From assembly GCA_040387095.1 (NCBI GenBank), contig JAZKEJ010000017.1, positions 1 through 64,000 of the forward strand: a DNA stretch of 64,000 bases. The letters run 5' to 3'. The notes beneath the pieces are model-generated. The model saw only the letters and a program-made list of their open reading frames with translations, did no database searches and was not told the DNA's origin. Below, piece by piece: positions 51,933 through 61,290 of this stretch. The stretch is from Methylotenera_A sp040387095. GTDB taxonomy: Bacteria > Pseudomonadota > Gammaproteobacteria > Burkholderiales > Methylophilaceae. Every line of letters begins with the position of its first letter. Position 1 is the first letter of the stretch. The position numbers and the translations under genes were made by a program.

Positions 51933-52577
51933 TTATTTTACTTCTAATTTTGTTTCAGATTTTATTGCTGGTTTTGTTTCCGATTTAGAATCAGCAGAAA
52001 TTAGTTTTGCACTTTTGATTGTGATGGGTTTGATTGGTACATCAGAATGTCTGCCTATATTACCAGTGGCACTTAAGCCGATTTTTTGTACAACTTCTAA
52101 GCCGCTGGTTACTTTTCCAAAAACACAATAGCCTATCGATTCAGCATCTGAACCAGTGTAATTTAAAAACTGGTTATTACCCAGGTTAACAAAAAATTGC
52201 GCTGTCGCAGAATCTGGATCAGCTGTGCGCGCCATTGCGATTGTGCCAAGTTCATTTAAAAGGCCATTGCTTGCCTCATTTATAATTGGCGCACGGGTGT
52301 TTTTTTCTGATAGATCACGCTCGAAACCGCCGCCTTGAATCATAAATCGATTAATCACGCGATGAAAAATGGTGTTGTCATAAAATCCATCTTTGACATA
52401 TTGCACAAAGTTCTCTACGGTTTTTGGCGCTTTTTCAGGGTACAGTTCTACCGTAAAATTGCCTTGGGTTGTTTGAAATTCGACCAGTGTTTTGCCTTCT
52501 GCAGTTGCTGCGTGGAGATTGCTGGAAAGCGCAGTTAATATACATATTGCGCCAAAAAAATTGAATATTGATTTCAT
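51933..52577 (-). CDS. ppiA: Periplasmic peptidyl-prolyl cis-trans isomerase (cyclophilin A)
   Basis: About 214 residues. A Sec signal (MKSIFNFFGAICILTALSSNLHA) leads to the cyclophilin domain (FHRVINRFMIQGGGFERDL, ARTADPDSATAQFFVNLGNN, GYCVFGKVTSGLEVV). A short Lys/Glu tail with repeated SETK ends it. I start it at the ATG 52575-52577, five bases behind the upstream stop, because this gives a clean signal; an ATG at 52598 inside the previous gene is possible. Confidence 0.92.
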   Translation of the reverse strand: MKSIFNFFGAICILTALSSNLHAATAEGKTLVEFQTTQGNFTVELYPEKAPKTVENFVQYVKDGFYDNTIFHRVINRFMIQGGGFERDLSEKNTRAPIINEASNGLLNELGTIAMARTADPDSATAQFFVNLGNNQFLNYTGSDAESIGYCVFGKVTSGLEVVQKIGLSATGNIGRHSDVPIKPITIKSAKLISADSKSETKPAIKSETKLEVK

Positions 52578-52581
52578 TACG

Positions 52582-53835
52582 TTATGCTGCACCTTCATAA
52601 ATAATTTTCCATTGATTGTTTTCGTTTATCCAGTATTGACGTTTGAGCATTTTATTGTTGAGCGTAGCGCTTTTGAAATCCTGCTCAAAATTAACCACCA
52701 CGATATTTTCTTTCATGTTCGGGTAACTGAACATACTCAACTTATCAATATTAATGGATACTTTAGGCTTGACTGATTGAATCACCCGCTTGTAATCAGC
52801 CCATTTTTGATAATTGCCGTCATTGTAAAAAAACCGCTCTGAATAATGACTCAAGTATTTATCTGCATCCTGAGAAATCCAGTCCTTACGCCAGTCTTCA
52901 ATCGTTTCTGCGAGTGTTTTTTGTTCTTCAGATTGAAAATCAGACTTTGTCGCGCTTAACCATTCGATGCTATCAGAAATAATCACAGGCGTTTTGCCCG
53001 TTTGCAAGATGGGCGCTAATGCTTTTAAATCGGGATTGCTTAATACAACACAGCCATCACTTGCACGTGGTGGGCGACTGTAAGTGTTGGTTGGTGTGCC
53101 ATGTAGCCAAATGCCATAGCCATTTTTATTTTGATGCGTATCCAACTCGTTTGGATAATTGAGCGGATACGCGCCATCACCATACATATCCGCTAGAGGT
53201 TGGGTTAGTTTTTTGCCTGCGAAATAAACGCCAAGAGGCGTACGCTTGTCGCCCTGAACTTGTTTGCCCGCACCATTTTTCCCAATGGTGACGTAATAAT
53301 CGTCTACATATTGCAATTTGTTATCCGTATTTTTGTAGACAAATAAACGTGATTTTACCGTGTCAACGACAATGATATGCGTCTGCTCTGGGCTTAACTT
53401 AACCAGCAGATTAGGCAGTTGAAGATTTTTCTTGTCTGACAAGTAATAGTCGATTCGAGTACGTGCCTCTTGGCGCAAGCCTTCAATTTCATCGCTATTG
53501 GTTTTAGACGCAAGCGCTAAATTGGGATTGCCCAAGGTTTCAAGTGCGCGCCCTTGTGCACTCAGCAAATCGCCACGTATCAGGTAAGCTAATTTAAAAT
53601 TTGGCGCGGTACGAATGAGCTCATTAATGGTAGTAAAAGCCTGTTTTGTGTTGCCTTGTGTAATTTCTACCAGACTTTTAACCAATAAACTTTCGACTAA
53701 CGATTTGCCAAACTTTTGGGTTAAAAGCAAATTAGCCATGCTGCCATGGTTAACAGCGGTTGCGTTCCATGGCAACACTGCGCAACATACAACAGCGAGT
53801 GTTTTTAACAATTTCAATTTTAAATTGATCACCAT
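52582..53835 (-). CDS. L,D-transpeptidase (YkuD) with C-terminal SnoaL-like domain
   Basis: A 417-residue exported protein (signal about 1-27) that should form or cut 3-3 cross-links or attach proteins to peptidoglycan. An alpha-helical N-terminal part with TPR-like repeats (about 45-135) precedes the YkuD catalytic domain (about 150-285): His245 in WLHGTP and the nucleophile Cys262 in RASDGCVVLSN. The C-terminal 110 residues (about 305-417) form a SnoaL/DUF4440-type domain that is also found in the adjacent TPR protein (compare WISQDADKYLSHYS with WSSQDVDKYLASYS). Confidence 0.9.
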   Translation of the reverse strand: MVINLKLKLLKTLAVVCCAVLPWNATAVNHGSMANLLLTQKFGKSLVESLLVKSLVEITQGNTKQAFTTINELIRTAPNFKLAYLIRGDLLSAQGRALETLGNPNLALASKTNSDEIEGLRQEARTRIDYYLSDKKNLQLPNLLVKLSPEQTHIIVVDTVKSRLFVYKNTDNKLQYVDDYYVTIGKNGAGKQVQGDKRTPLGVYFAGKKLTQPLADMYGDGAYPLNYPNELDTHQNKNGYGIWLHGTPTNTYSRPPRASDGCVVLSNPDLKALAPILQTGKTPVIISDSIEWLSATKSDFQSEEQKTLAETIEDWRKDWISQDADKYLSHYSERFFYNDGNYQKWADYKRVIQSVKPKVSINIDKLSMFSYPNMKENIVVVNFEQDFKSATLNNKMLKRQYWINENNQWKIIYEGAA

Positions 53836-53885
53836 TTCAATATGAATGCTGTCGGTAGCTTAATTTAATGCGCAATTTGTCTGCG

Positions 53886-54884
53886 TTAATTCGATGCAAT
53901 TTCTTGCTCAATTAACCAATTACCATTCACTTTTTTAAACACTAAAGTTTTATCTGTGCGAATTGGGTTGCCATTTGCCTTATACGTTTGTTTGAAAGTC
54001 GCTTTTGCATTGCTGCTGTCAATCACAGTCACTTTTTCGTTTGCCAATTCAACATTAATACTGCTTGGTCTGCTAATCCGCTCACGGCGCATTTGCTCCC
54101 AGGTTTTGCGGTTTTCACCTCTTGGTGTTTTAAAACTATCAGAATAGCTCGCCAAATATTTATCCACATCTTGACTAGACCATGCTTTTGCCCAATTGTT
54201 AACAGCATCTGAAATATTTTTTTCATCATCAGATACCGCAGGAGTAAGTGGCTTATCTAATTCAACGGATTTAACAGGCTCTGCTTTTTTGTCGGCTGGA
54301 CGAATCGGCAATGTACCCGATTTGGTTGCTTTTGCAGGTTCGGCTTTAGCCACCACTTTATTGCCCGTTCCAAATAAATCTTTAATCAAGGATAATTTGC
54401 TTTGGGCACGTGAATTGCCATTATCCAATTGCAACGCTTTGTCATACGCTTCCGATGCCATGCGTGCATAAATATCGCCCAAATTTTCGTGTGCCGTTGC
54501 ATAACTTGGGTGCGTTTTTATAGCAGTTTCAAGCGATTTTTTAGCTTTATCGTATTCGCCGGCATCAGCATACAAAACAGCTAAATTATTGTAAGGTTCT
54601 GGCAAGTTTGGGTATTTAGCCGTCAAATCGTTAAACGCTTTAATCGCATCATCGCGTTTGCCGCTTTCCACTAAAATAATACCTTTCATAAACATCGCTT
54701 GCGGATCTTTTGGGTTGGCTGCCAAATAAGTATTCACACGCTCTAATGCGGCTGCTTGCTGACCTTGTTCCAACAATTGTGAGATATCTTTAAGCTCATC
54801 CGCAACAGCGTAAGACGTTGTCATAACCAATGCAAACAAAAATTGAATGAGTAATTTATATGGCGAGAGGCTGCGAATATTCAT
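53886..54884 (-). CDS. TPR protein with C-terminal SnoaL-like domain
   Basis: A 332-residue exported protein (signal about 1-29, SYAVADE). TPR units span about 30-175 (ALERVNTYLAANPKDPQAMFMKGIILVESGKRDDAIKAFNDL, PEPYNNLAVLYADAGEYDKAKKSLETAI). A Lys/Ala/Pro linker follows, and the end (about 225-332) is a SnoaL/DUF4440-like domain related to that of the L,D-transpeptidase. It lies 50 nt upstream of that gene on the same strand. It probably assists cell-wall cross-linking, which is inference. Confidence 0.82.
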   Translation of the reverse strand: MNIRSLSPYKLLIQFLFALVMTTSYAVADELKDISQLLEQGQQAAALERVNTYLAANPKDPQAMFMKGIILVESGKRDDAIKAFNDLTAKYPNLPEPYNNLAVLYADAGEYDKAKKSLETAIKTHPSYATAHENLGDIYARMASEAYDKALQLDNGNSRAQSKLSLIKDLFGTGNKVVAKAEPAKATKSGTLPIRPADKKAEPVKSVELDKPLTPAVSDDEKNISDAVNNWAKAWSSQDVDKYLASYSDSFKTPRGENRKTWEQMRRERISRPSSINVELANEKVTVIDSSNAKATFKQTYKANGNPIRTDKTLVFKKVNGNWLIEQEIASN

Positions 54885-55035
54885 TGTGATATACTCAAAT
54901 GCGTTAATTAAAACGCCATTCTATCAATAGCCTAGCCAACATCCAATAGCCCGTTTAACTTAGGCAGGCGATTAGTTGGTTTTTAATGCAAATTGTTGAC
55001 AATTTAACCTAAAACGCTAATTTTTATCTGAATTC

Positions 55036-56624
55036 ATGCTAAAAATCTACAACACGCTAAGCCGCGATAAACAAACCTTCACCCCAATTGAACCGAATAA
55101 AGTGCGCATGTATGTATGCGGCATGACTGTGTACGATTTTTGCCATTTGGGCCATGCGCGCGTGATGGTAGTTTTCGATATGGTTTCGCGCTGGTTTCGC
55201 GCTTCAAATTATGATGTCACTTATGTACGCAATATCACCGATATTGACGACAAAATCATCAAGCGCGCTAACGAAAATAATGAAACAATTGATGTGTTAA
55301 CTCAGCGTTTTATTGACGCGATGGATGAAGATTCTGCCAAATTAGGCATTATTCGCCCCGATATCGAACCGCGCGCGACGCAGCATATTGACGGCATGAT
55401 TCAAATGATTAGTGCCTTGATTGAAAAAGGCCATGCCTACCACGCCGCCAATAATGATGTGTTTTACAGCGTACGCAGCTTTAACGATTACGGCAAACTA
55501 TCGGGCAAAAGTTTAGACGATTTACGCGCAGGCGAAAGGGTAGAAGTGGACAGCTTTAAAAAAGACCCGATGGATTTTGTGCTGTGGAAATCGGTTAAGC
55601 CAAACGAACCCAACTGGGATTCACCGTGGGGGAAAGGCCGACCAGGCTGGCATATCGAATGTTCTGTGATGAGCGCGGAACATCTAGGTGCACACTTTGA
55701 TATTCATGGCGGCGGGCAAGATTTACAGTTTCCGCATCACGAAAATGAAATTGCCCAATCGGAAGCAACGCATAGTTGCAAAATGGCGAATTACTGGATG
55801 CATAACGGTTTTGTGCGCGTGGACGATGAAAAAATGTCGAAGTCATTAGGCAACTTTTTTACCATTCGCGAAGTGTTAAAAAAATACGATGCCGAAGTAG
55901 TGCGTTTTTTNNNNNNNNNNNNNNNNNNNNNNNNNNNNNNNNNNNNNNNNNNNNNNNNNNNNNNNNNNNNNNNNNNNNNNNNNNNNNNNNNNNNNNNNNN
56001 NNNNNNNNNNTTTTTACCATTCGCGAAGTGTTAAAAAAATACGATGCCGAAGTAGTGCGTTTTTTTATTTTGCGTGCGCACTATCGTAGCCCGCTTAATT
56101 ATTCGGATAAACATTTAGATGATGCTAAGCAAGCTCATAGGCGCATGTACATTGCTTTACGAAATTTTGAAGATAATCTAATAGATATAAGTAGCACTCA
56201 AATTGACTGGAGTAACGAATTTGCAACTAAATTCAAAGAGGCTATGAATGACGACTTTAATACTTCAATAGCAATAGCTGTTTTGCAGGGTTTAGCTACT
56301 GAGGTTAATACTATCAAATCGTTAGAATCAGCAATACTACTTAAAAATTTAGGCGGTATTTTAGGCCTATTGCAAGATGACCCTGTAAAGTTTGTACAAG
56401 GCAAAATAATTGATGCAACTATTAATGAGCAAGCTAACTCAACAGACTCCTCTGATGCAGCAATTGTATTTTCAGAGCTTTCTATTGAAACTAGAATTAA
56501 GAATAGAGCCGAAGCCAAAAAGTCCAGAAACTTTGCTGAAGCCGACGCCATCCGCAAGCAACTTGCCGACGCAGGTATCATTTTAGAAGATACGCCACAA
56601 GGCACAACTTGGCGTCGCGCTTAA
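55036..56624 (+). CDS. cysS: Cysteinyl-tRNA synthetase (split by a false assembly gap)
   Basis: Charges tRNA-Cys. The class I signature is clear: VCGMTVYDFCHLGHAR (HIGH-like), KMSKSLGN (KMSKS) and zinc ligands around C29, H234-type residues (FPHHENEIAQSEA). The gap (55911-56010) makes it look broken, but the 55 bases before it are repeated just after it. Removing the Ns and one copy joins the parts in frame (1434 bases, 477 residues, next to 461 for E. coli) and restores VVRFFILRAHYRSPLNY. So the gene is intact. It is divergent from the TPR gene. Confidence 0.96.
55911..56010. other. Assembly gap (100 N) in cysS with overlapping flanks
   Basis: Exactly 100 N. 55856-55910 equals 56011-56065 base for base, so the two contig ends overlap by 55 bases and no sequence is missing. 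Confidence 0.98.
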
Positions 56625-56656
56625 AACACAATTAAAAGATTGAATTAGGAAATGCA

Positions 56657-57883
56657 ATGCCCGTTAAATTAACCGCTCCAAAAGCTTCAGATTTATTCCT
56701 GATAAATGGCGTTAAGTTAGGTTTTGCCAAAGCGCACGTGCGCAAGCCAGACCGCAAAGATGTGTTGGTGATTACTTTGCCTGAAAATAGCCGCGTGGCA
56801 GGCGTTTTTACGCAAAATCGCTTTTGCGCCGCGCCGGTTATTTTATGTAAAACCCATCTCAATGAAACCGCTGGTATTCGCGCTTTGCTGGTGAATACGG
56901 GTTGCGCCAATGCGGGTACAGGTGAAGATGGTTTAAAGCGCGCCAAACAAAGTTGTGATGCGTTAAGTGCGTTGCTGAATATTGCGCCGAATCAAGTATT
57001 ACCGTTTTCAACCGGTGTGATTTTAGAGCCGTTGCCAGTGGATAAAGTGATTGCAGGCATGTCAGCGGCGATTGAAAATTTAACCGAAGATAACTGGCTA
57101 AACGCGGCTGAAGCGATTATGACCACGGATATTGTGGCCAAAGGCACTTCGCGTCAGATTCAACTTAACGCTCAAAAAGTCACCATTACTGGCATCAGCA
57201 AAGGCAGCGGCATGATTCATCCGAACATGGCGACAATGTTGGGTTATATCGCCACCGATGCTGCCATTAGCCAATCCGCGCTTGAGGCGATTATTCAATA
57301 TGCCGTCAATAAATCGTTTAACTGCATTACCGTGGATGGCGATACTTCAACTAACGATAGCTTGATTATGATGGCAACCAATTTGGCGGGCAATACAGAG
57401 GTTGAAATTGGCAGCGCAGATTTTATTGTCTTGCGCGATGCGTTAACTGAAGTGGCGATTGAGTTGGCACAAGCGATTGTGCGCGATGGCGAAGGCGCGA
57501 CTAAGTTTATGACAGTGACGGTTGAAAATGGTAAAGATGAAGCAGAATGCCGCAAAGTGGCTTATGCCATCGCGCATTCGCCATTGATTAAAACCGCATT
57601 TTTTGCCAGCGACCCTAATTTAGGCCGAATTTTAGCGGCAATTGGTTATGCGGGCATTGACGATTTAGATGTGGATAAACTGGATTTGTATTTGGGCGAT
57701 GTATTAGTTGCCGAAAAAGGCGGTCGCGCAGCCAGTTATAAAGAAGAGCAAGGCGCGGCGATTATGAAAGAATCGGATATTTTAGTGCGCGTTGTGTTAA
57801 ATCGCGGCAGTGAAAATATCACGATTTGGACTTGCGATTTTAGCTACGATTACGTCAAAATTAATGCAGATTATAGAAGTTAA
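56657..57883 (+). CDS. argJ: Bifunctional ornithine acetyltransferase / N-acetylglutamate synthase
   Basis: Makes N-acetylglutamate and transfers acetyl groups from N-acetylornithine in arginine biosynthesis. The 408-residue chain self-cleaves between Ala192 and Thr193 in GSGMIHPNMATMLGY, freeing the Thr nucleophile. Also KGTSRQIQL, TVDGDTSTNDS and SDPNLGRILAAIGY. TAGGA before the ATG is the ribosome binding site. In betaproteobacteria it is normally next to secA; here it is 41 kb away on the same strand. Confidence 0.96.
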   Translation: MPVKLTAPKASDLFLINGVKLGFAKAHVRKPDRKDVLVITLPENSRVAGVFTQNRFCAAPVILCKTHLNETAGIRALLVNTGCANAGTGEDGLKRAKQSCDALSALLNIAPNQVLPFSTGVILEPLPVDKVIAGMSAAIENLTEDNWLNAAEAIMTTDIVAKGTSRQIQLNAQKVTITGISKGSGMIHPNMATMLGYIATDAAISQSALEAIIQYAVNKSFNCITVDGDTSTNDSLIMMATNLAGNTEVEIGSADFIVLRDALTEVAIELAQAIVRDGEGATKFMTVTVENGKDEAECRKVAYAIAHSPLIKTAFFASDPNLGRILAAIGYAGIDDLDVDKLDLYLGDVLVAEKGGRAASYKEEQGAAIMKESDILVRVVLNRGSENITIWTCDFSYDYVKINADYRS

Positions 57884-57898
57884 TATTTTTTTCGCACC

Positions 57899-58477
57899 TT
57901 GACTAAGTCTAAAAAAACGATGGCTACAATGTCTTATGGTATTAGTAAGCCAAAAGATTTACTTGAAAAGCTTCAGCATGATGCTATTGAATTGAATTAT
58001 CCATATAACCCTCATCATATTTTTAACTTCATAATTACTGCATACAGTCTTTCGGAGTGGATACAAAAATATTACAACTCCCATAAAAGGGTGGACGCTT
58101 TCAAAATCGGAAAAGGTAAATTAGATAGCTGGAAATTACCCAAGAACGCAAGTAACTGGGTAGAAGCTAAATATTTGCCGACAGGCACTAATTATGAGTT
58201 TCACATTAAAGATGCATTATCAATCTGTAATCACAGTGCAAATGCATCCAAGCATTATTACTGGAAAGACTCTGAATGCATTCTGTCTATTGAAGAGAAT
58301 CCTAAAATAAGTGACTGGTATCAATGGTTCTTTCAATCTAGAGCAAGAGATTTGTTTGTAAATATTGAAGATAGGAATTACAGCTTTAACCAGTTAAAGA
58401 ATATTGTCATTCAATTTTACTCAGGTTTGATTGCACATTACGATTTAGAGAATTCAAAATTAAATTTATTAATGTAA
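57899..58477 (+). CDS. Unknown protein inserted between argJ and DUF815 (HEPN-like?)
   Basis: A protein of up to 192 residues that I do not recognise. It is AT-rich and rich in Asn, Lys and Tyr, unlike its neighbours. The order HHIFNFIITAYSLSEWIQKYY, then DALSICNHSANASKHYYW, resembles HEPN-like hypothetical proteins that carry such an NxxKH pattern, some of them RNases; this is a weak similarity by eye. Start TTG at 57899 or, more likely, the ATG at 57920. It breaks the usual argJ-DUF815 adjacency, so it was probably inserted. Confidence 0.55.
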   Translation: MTKSKKTMATMSYGISKPKDLLEKLQHDAIELNYPYNPHHIFNFIITAYSLSEWIQKYYNSHKRVDAFKIGKGKLDSWKLPKNASNWVEAKYLPTGTNYEFHIKDALSICNHSANASKHYYWKDSECILSIEENPKISDWYQWFFQSRARDLFVNIEDRNYSFNQLKNIVIQFYSGLIAHYDLENSKLNLLM

Positions 58478-58494
58478 TTTGATGATAAAAAATA

Positions 58495-59391
58495 ATGCAC
58501 AAAAGTTTAGAGAAAATTATTATTCGCGCAGAAGGCTTAATTAACCAGCTTGAAAACCTGTTGCCCGCAACTAACCCGCCAATAGATTGGAATGCGATTG
58601 CGTGGCGTTGGCTGATGCAAAATGGCAAAGGCCATTTACAGGCTGTCACGCATCCGCATCAAATTCAATTGGCCAATATCCATTTTGTGGATGCGCAAAA
58701 AGCTGAGATCGTACGTAATACGCGACAGTTTCTGGCTGGGTTTCCTGCCAATAATGTGTTACTTACTGGCGCGCGAGGCACCGGCAAATCTTCTTTAATT
58801 AAGGCATTGTTAACCGAATTTTCTGCACAAGGTTTGCGCTTAATTGAGATTGAAAAGCAGGATTTGATCCATCTGGCTGAGATTGTTCAGCAAATTCGTG
58901 AGCGCACAGAAAAATTTATTATTTTTTGCGATGACCTCACGTTTGAGGCCAATGATGACGGGTATAAGGCTTTAAAAGTTGTTTTGGACGGCTCAATTTC
59001 GCATACATCAGATAATGTACTGGTATATGCAACATCTAATCGCAAGCATCTTATACCTGAAATGATGGCCGATAATTTAGCCACGCAGCATGGTTTAAAC
59101 GCAAAAGGCAGTCATGAGATCAGGCCAAGTGATACGGTTGAAGAAAAGACTTCTTTATCGGAGCGATTTGGCTTGTGGTTATCTTTTTACAGTTTTGATC
59201 AAGATGAGTATTTGCAGATTGCCGCTAATTGGTTAAAAACCTTTGATTTGGATTTTGATGAGCCTGCGCGCAAAGCCGCATTGGATTTCTCATTAACGCG
59301 TGGTGCACGAAGTGGTCGAATTGCCTATCAGTTTGCGCGCGACTATGCAGGAAAAGTCGGTTTAGCAAAGCAACTAAGCAAGTCATATTGA
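58495..59391 (+). CDS. DUF815 AAA+ ATPase
   Basis: 298-residue AAA+ protein of the DUF815 family. Walker A GARGTGKSS (about 86-94), Walker B IIFCDDLTFE (about 139-148), and sensor-like VYATSNRKHLIPE; the C-terminal helical part carries SLSERFGLWLSFYSFDQDEYL. It is a predicted remodelling ATPase with no proven substrate. Its stop overlaps the next start (TTGA). In betaproteobacteria it commonly neighbours argJ and mutT, as here. Confidence 0.88.
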   Translation: MHKSLEKIIIRAEGLINQLENLLPATNPPIDWNAIAWRWLMQNGKGHLQAVTHPHQIQLANIHFVDAQKAEIVRNTRQFLAGFPANNVLLTGARGTGKSSLIKALLTEFSAQGLRLIEIEKQDLIHLAEIVQQIRERTEKFIIFCDDLTFEANDDGYKALKVVLDGSISHTSDNVLVYATSNRKHLIPEMMADNLATQHGLNAKGSHEIRPSDTVEEKTSLSERFGLWLSFYSFDQDEYLQIAANWLKTFDLDFDEPARKAALDFSLTRGARSGRIAYQFARDYAGKVGLAKQLSKSY

Positions 59392-59405
59392 AGTGGGTTG
59401 GTGAA

Positions 59406-60386
59406 GTGACTCAAAGCAAAAAAGTGGTGCAAGTTGCCGTTGCTATTTTGCAGCGAAATTCAACTATTTTTTCAGCAGGCAAATTTTTGATGGCAAGTCG
59501 GCCTGACGGCAAAGGTTGGGCCGGCTGGTGGGAGTTTCCTGGGGGGAAAGTAGAAGCTGGCGAATCGCCAGTGCAAGCCTTAAGCCGCGAATTAGAAGAA
59601 GAATTAGGCATCATTCCAACGCAAATCCAAGCTTGGTTAACACGTCATTTTGAATACCCTGCGACGCATGATGCGATTGCCAAAACCGTACAATTGCATT
59701 TTTATTTTGTCACCAAATGGCAAGGCCACTTAAACCCACGCGAAGGCCAACAATTAAGATGGCAATCCGCCTCTCACACGACCGTTTCACCTGTTTTACC
59801 TGCAAATGCGCCCATTATGCATGCGCTGGCTTTGCCACCTATTTATGCGATTAGTAATATGGCCGAGATGGGCGAAACAGCTTTTTTAGGTGCTCTTGAA
59901 TCACAGTTGAAACAAGGTTTAAGCTTAATTCAAATACGTGAAAAGCAACTTGAGCGAACGGCTTTGAGCAATTTGGTTGTCAAGATTCAGCAACTTGCCA
60001 AGCCATATGCCGCAAAGATTTTACTAAATGCTGACATTGCATTGGCGCAAAAGCTAGGTGTGGATGGCGTGCATTTGATCAGTGAAATGCTGATGAATTG
60101 TCAGGCGAAACCTGATGGCTTAATGGTTGCGGCATCTTGCCATGATCCAGTTGAATTGGCACATGCGGAGAAACTGGGTCTAGATTTTGTGGTGTTGTCG
60201 CCAGTCAATATGACGAAAAGTCACGAAAATGCCAAGCCTTTGGGTTGGTCAGCGTTTGAGCAGCTGATTCAAAATTGCAATATTCCGGTTTACGCATTGG
60301 GTGGCATGCAAATGTCGGATTTGTCTCTATCTTTTCAGGCTGGTGCGCGTGGAATTGCCATGCAACGTGCAATTTGGGGTGTGTAA
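59406..60386 (+). CDS. mutT: Nudix hydrolase (MutT-like) fused to a thiamine-phosphate-synthase-like domain
   Basis: About 326 residues. The N-terminal Nudix domain (about 5-135) hydrolyses 8-oxo-dGTP and carries the complete Nudix box GGKVEAGESPVQALSRELEEELGI. The C-terminal domain (about 150-325) is a ThiE/TenI-like barrel (LSLIQIREKQL, LLNADIALAQKLGVDGVHL, VLSPVNMT, ALGGMQMSD); some catalytic ThiE residues are changed, so it may not make thiamine phosphate. This fusion is known from other proteobacteria. Start GTG 59406 looks better than the TTG 59388 that overlaps the DUF815 stop. Confidence 0.86.
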   Translation: MTQSKKVVQVAVAILQRNSTIFSAGKFLMASRPDGKGWAGWWEFPGGKVEAGESPVQALSRELEEELGIIPTQIQAWLTRHFEYPATHDAIAKTVQLHFYFVTKWQGHLNPREGQQLRWQSASHTTVSPVLPANAPIMHALALPPIYAISNMAEMGETAFLGALESQLKQGLSLIQIREKQLERTALSNLVVKIQQLAKPYAAKILLNADIALAQKLGVDGVHLISEMLMNCQAKPDGLMVAASCHDPVELAHAEKLGLDFVVLSPVNMTKSHENAKPLGWSAFEQLIQNCNIPVYALGGMQMSDLSLSFQAGARGIAMQRAIWGV

Positions 60387-60512
60387 AATCTACACACGCT
60401 GGCTAATGTTGACTTCAATAAATTTTCAAACAGCATTTCTTTTCAATTAACACTCGTTTTAAATCAATACTTAAATTTTAAAGCAATATTAAAAGTGAAG
60501 ATTATAAACAGA

Positions 60513-60944
60513 TTAATTCAATTCTTTGATTGGTAAAACAACGTCTTGATGGGTGATTTTGCCTGCTTTGTCTTTAAAGCATAAAGTAAATGTCGCTTTT
60601 TCGCCTGTTTTTAGTGGTTTTTTCAAATCAAATAACATCAAATGGAATCCACCTGGGGCCAGTTTTTCTGGCTTACCTGCTTGCAATGTTAATGTTTCTA
60701 ACGCACGCATTTTCATCACGCCATTGGTCATCGTCATGCTATGAATTTCAACGCTGCCAGCAGCAGGGCTTTCTACATGAAATAAAGTACTGTCTTGTGG
60801 ACTTTTTAATGTCATATAAGCTGCGCCGACGCTTTGCCCTGGTGCATTGGCTCTAACCCAGGCATCAGTGATGCTAACTTCAGCATGTGCATTGCTAATA
60901 ATTAAAAACAATGTACAAATGAATACTTTAAATAGTTTTTTCAT
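60513..60944 (-). CDS. Periplasmic copper chaperone PCu(A)C
   Basis: 143-residue exported protein (signal about 1-21, SNAHA) of the PCu(A)C/DUF461 family that hands copper(I) to cytochrome oxidase. Copper ligands fit the H-x-M ... H-x-M pattern: HSMTM (about 68-72) and GGFHLMLF (about 98-105). The fold strands VSITDAWVRANAPGQSVGAAYMTL are typical. It is oriented leftward with no senC/Sco partner and lies between mutT and yacG; unrelated in position to the HvfA cluster, though both handle copper. Confidence 0.93.
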   Translation of the reverse strand: MKKLFKVFICTLFLIISNAHAEVSITDAWVRANAPGQSVGAAYMTLKSPQDSTLFHVESPAAGSVEIHSMTMTNGVMKMRALETLTLQAGKPEKLAPGGFHLMLFDLKKPLKTGEKATFTLCFKDKAGKITHQDVVLPIKELN

Positions 60945-61038
60945 GATTTTTATACCAGTTTAAATGCGGTGAATTTAAAGCTTAACTATTAGGACAGGGT
61001 GATAAAGCAATTAATTCAAACGCAAAGATATTAATACC

Positions 61039-61239
61039 TTAATTTATATCATCTTCAGGTTTGGGTGGCGAGTTATCCGGAATCTTATAGTTTTCGTTTG
61101 CCCAATCGCCTAGATCAATCATCTGGCATCGCTCAGAACAAAAGGGTCTAAATTTGTTGTTAAGAGTGTATTCGATTAATTTTTTACAGTTTGGGCAGGC
61201 GATTAAACGTGGTTTTGCATCAAACATTTCAAGGGACAT
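61039..61239 (-). CDS. yacG: DNA gyrase inhibitor YacG
   Basis: 66-residue zinc protein that binds GyrB. Zinc ligands C19-x2-C22 (CPNCKK) and C38... as FCSERCQMIDLGDWANENYKIP; the last segment is the family signature. It is the last gene of the pilD-coaE-zapD-yacG run. Confidence 0.93.
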   Translation of the reverse strand: MSLEMFDAKPRLIACPNCKKLIEYTLNNKFRPFCSERCQMIDLGDWANENYKIPDNSPPKPEDDIN

Positions 61240-61290
61240 TTCAAGCTAAATTTAAGAATTAATACTTATACCAAAAGCTTACATTGATGG

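Noticed and set aside
55036..56034. cysS as a truncated pseudogene with a second fragment at 56028
   Set aside because: The break is only the false gap; joining the overlapping ends restores the frame.
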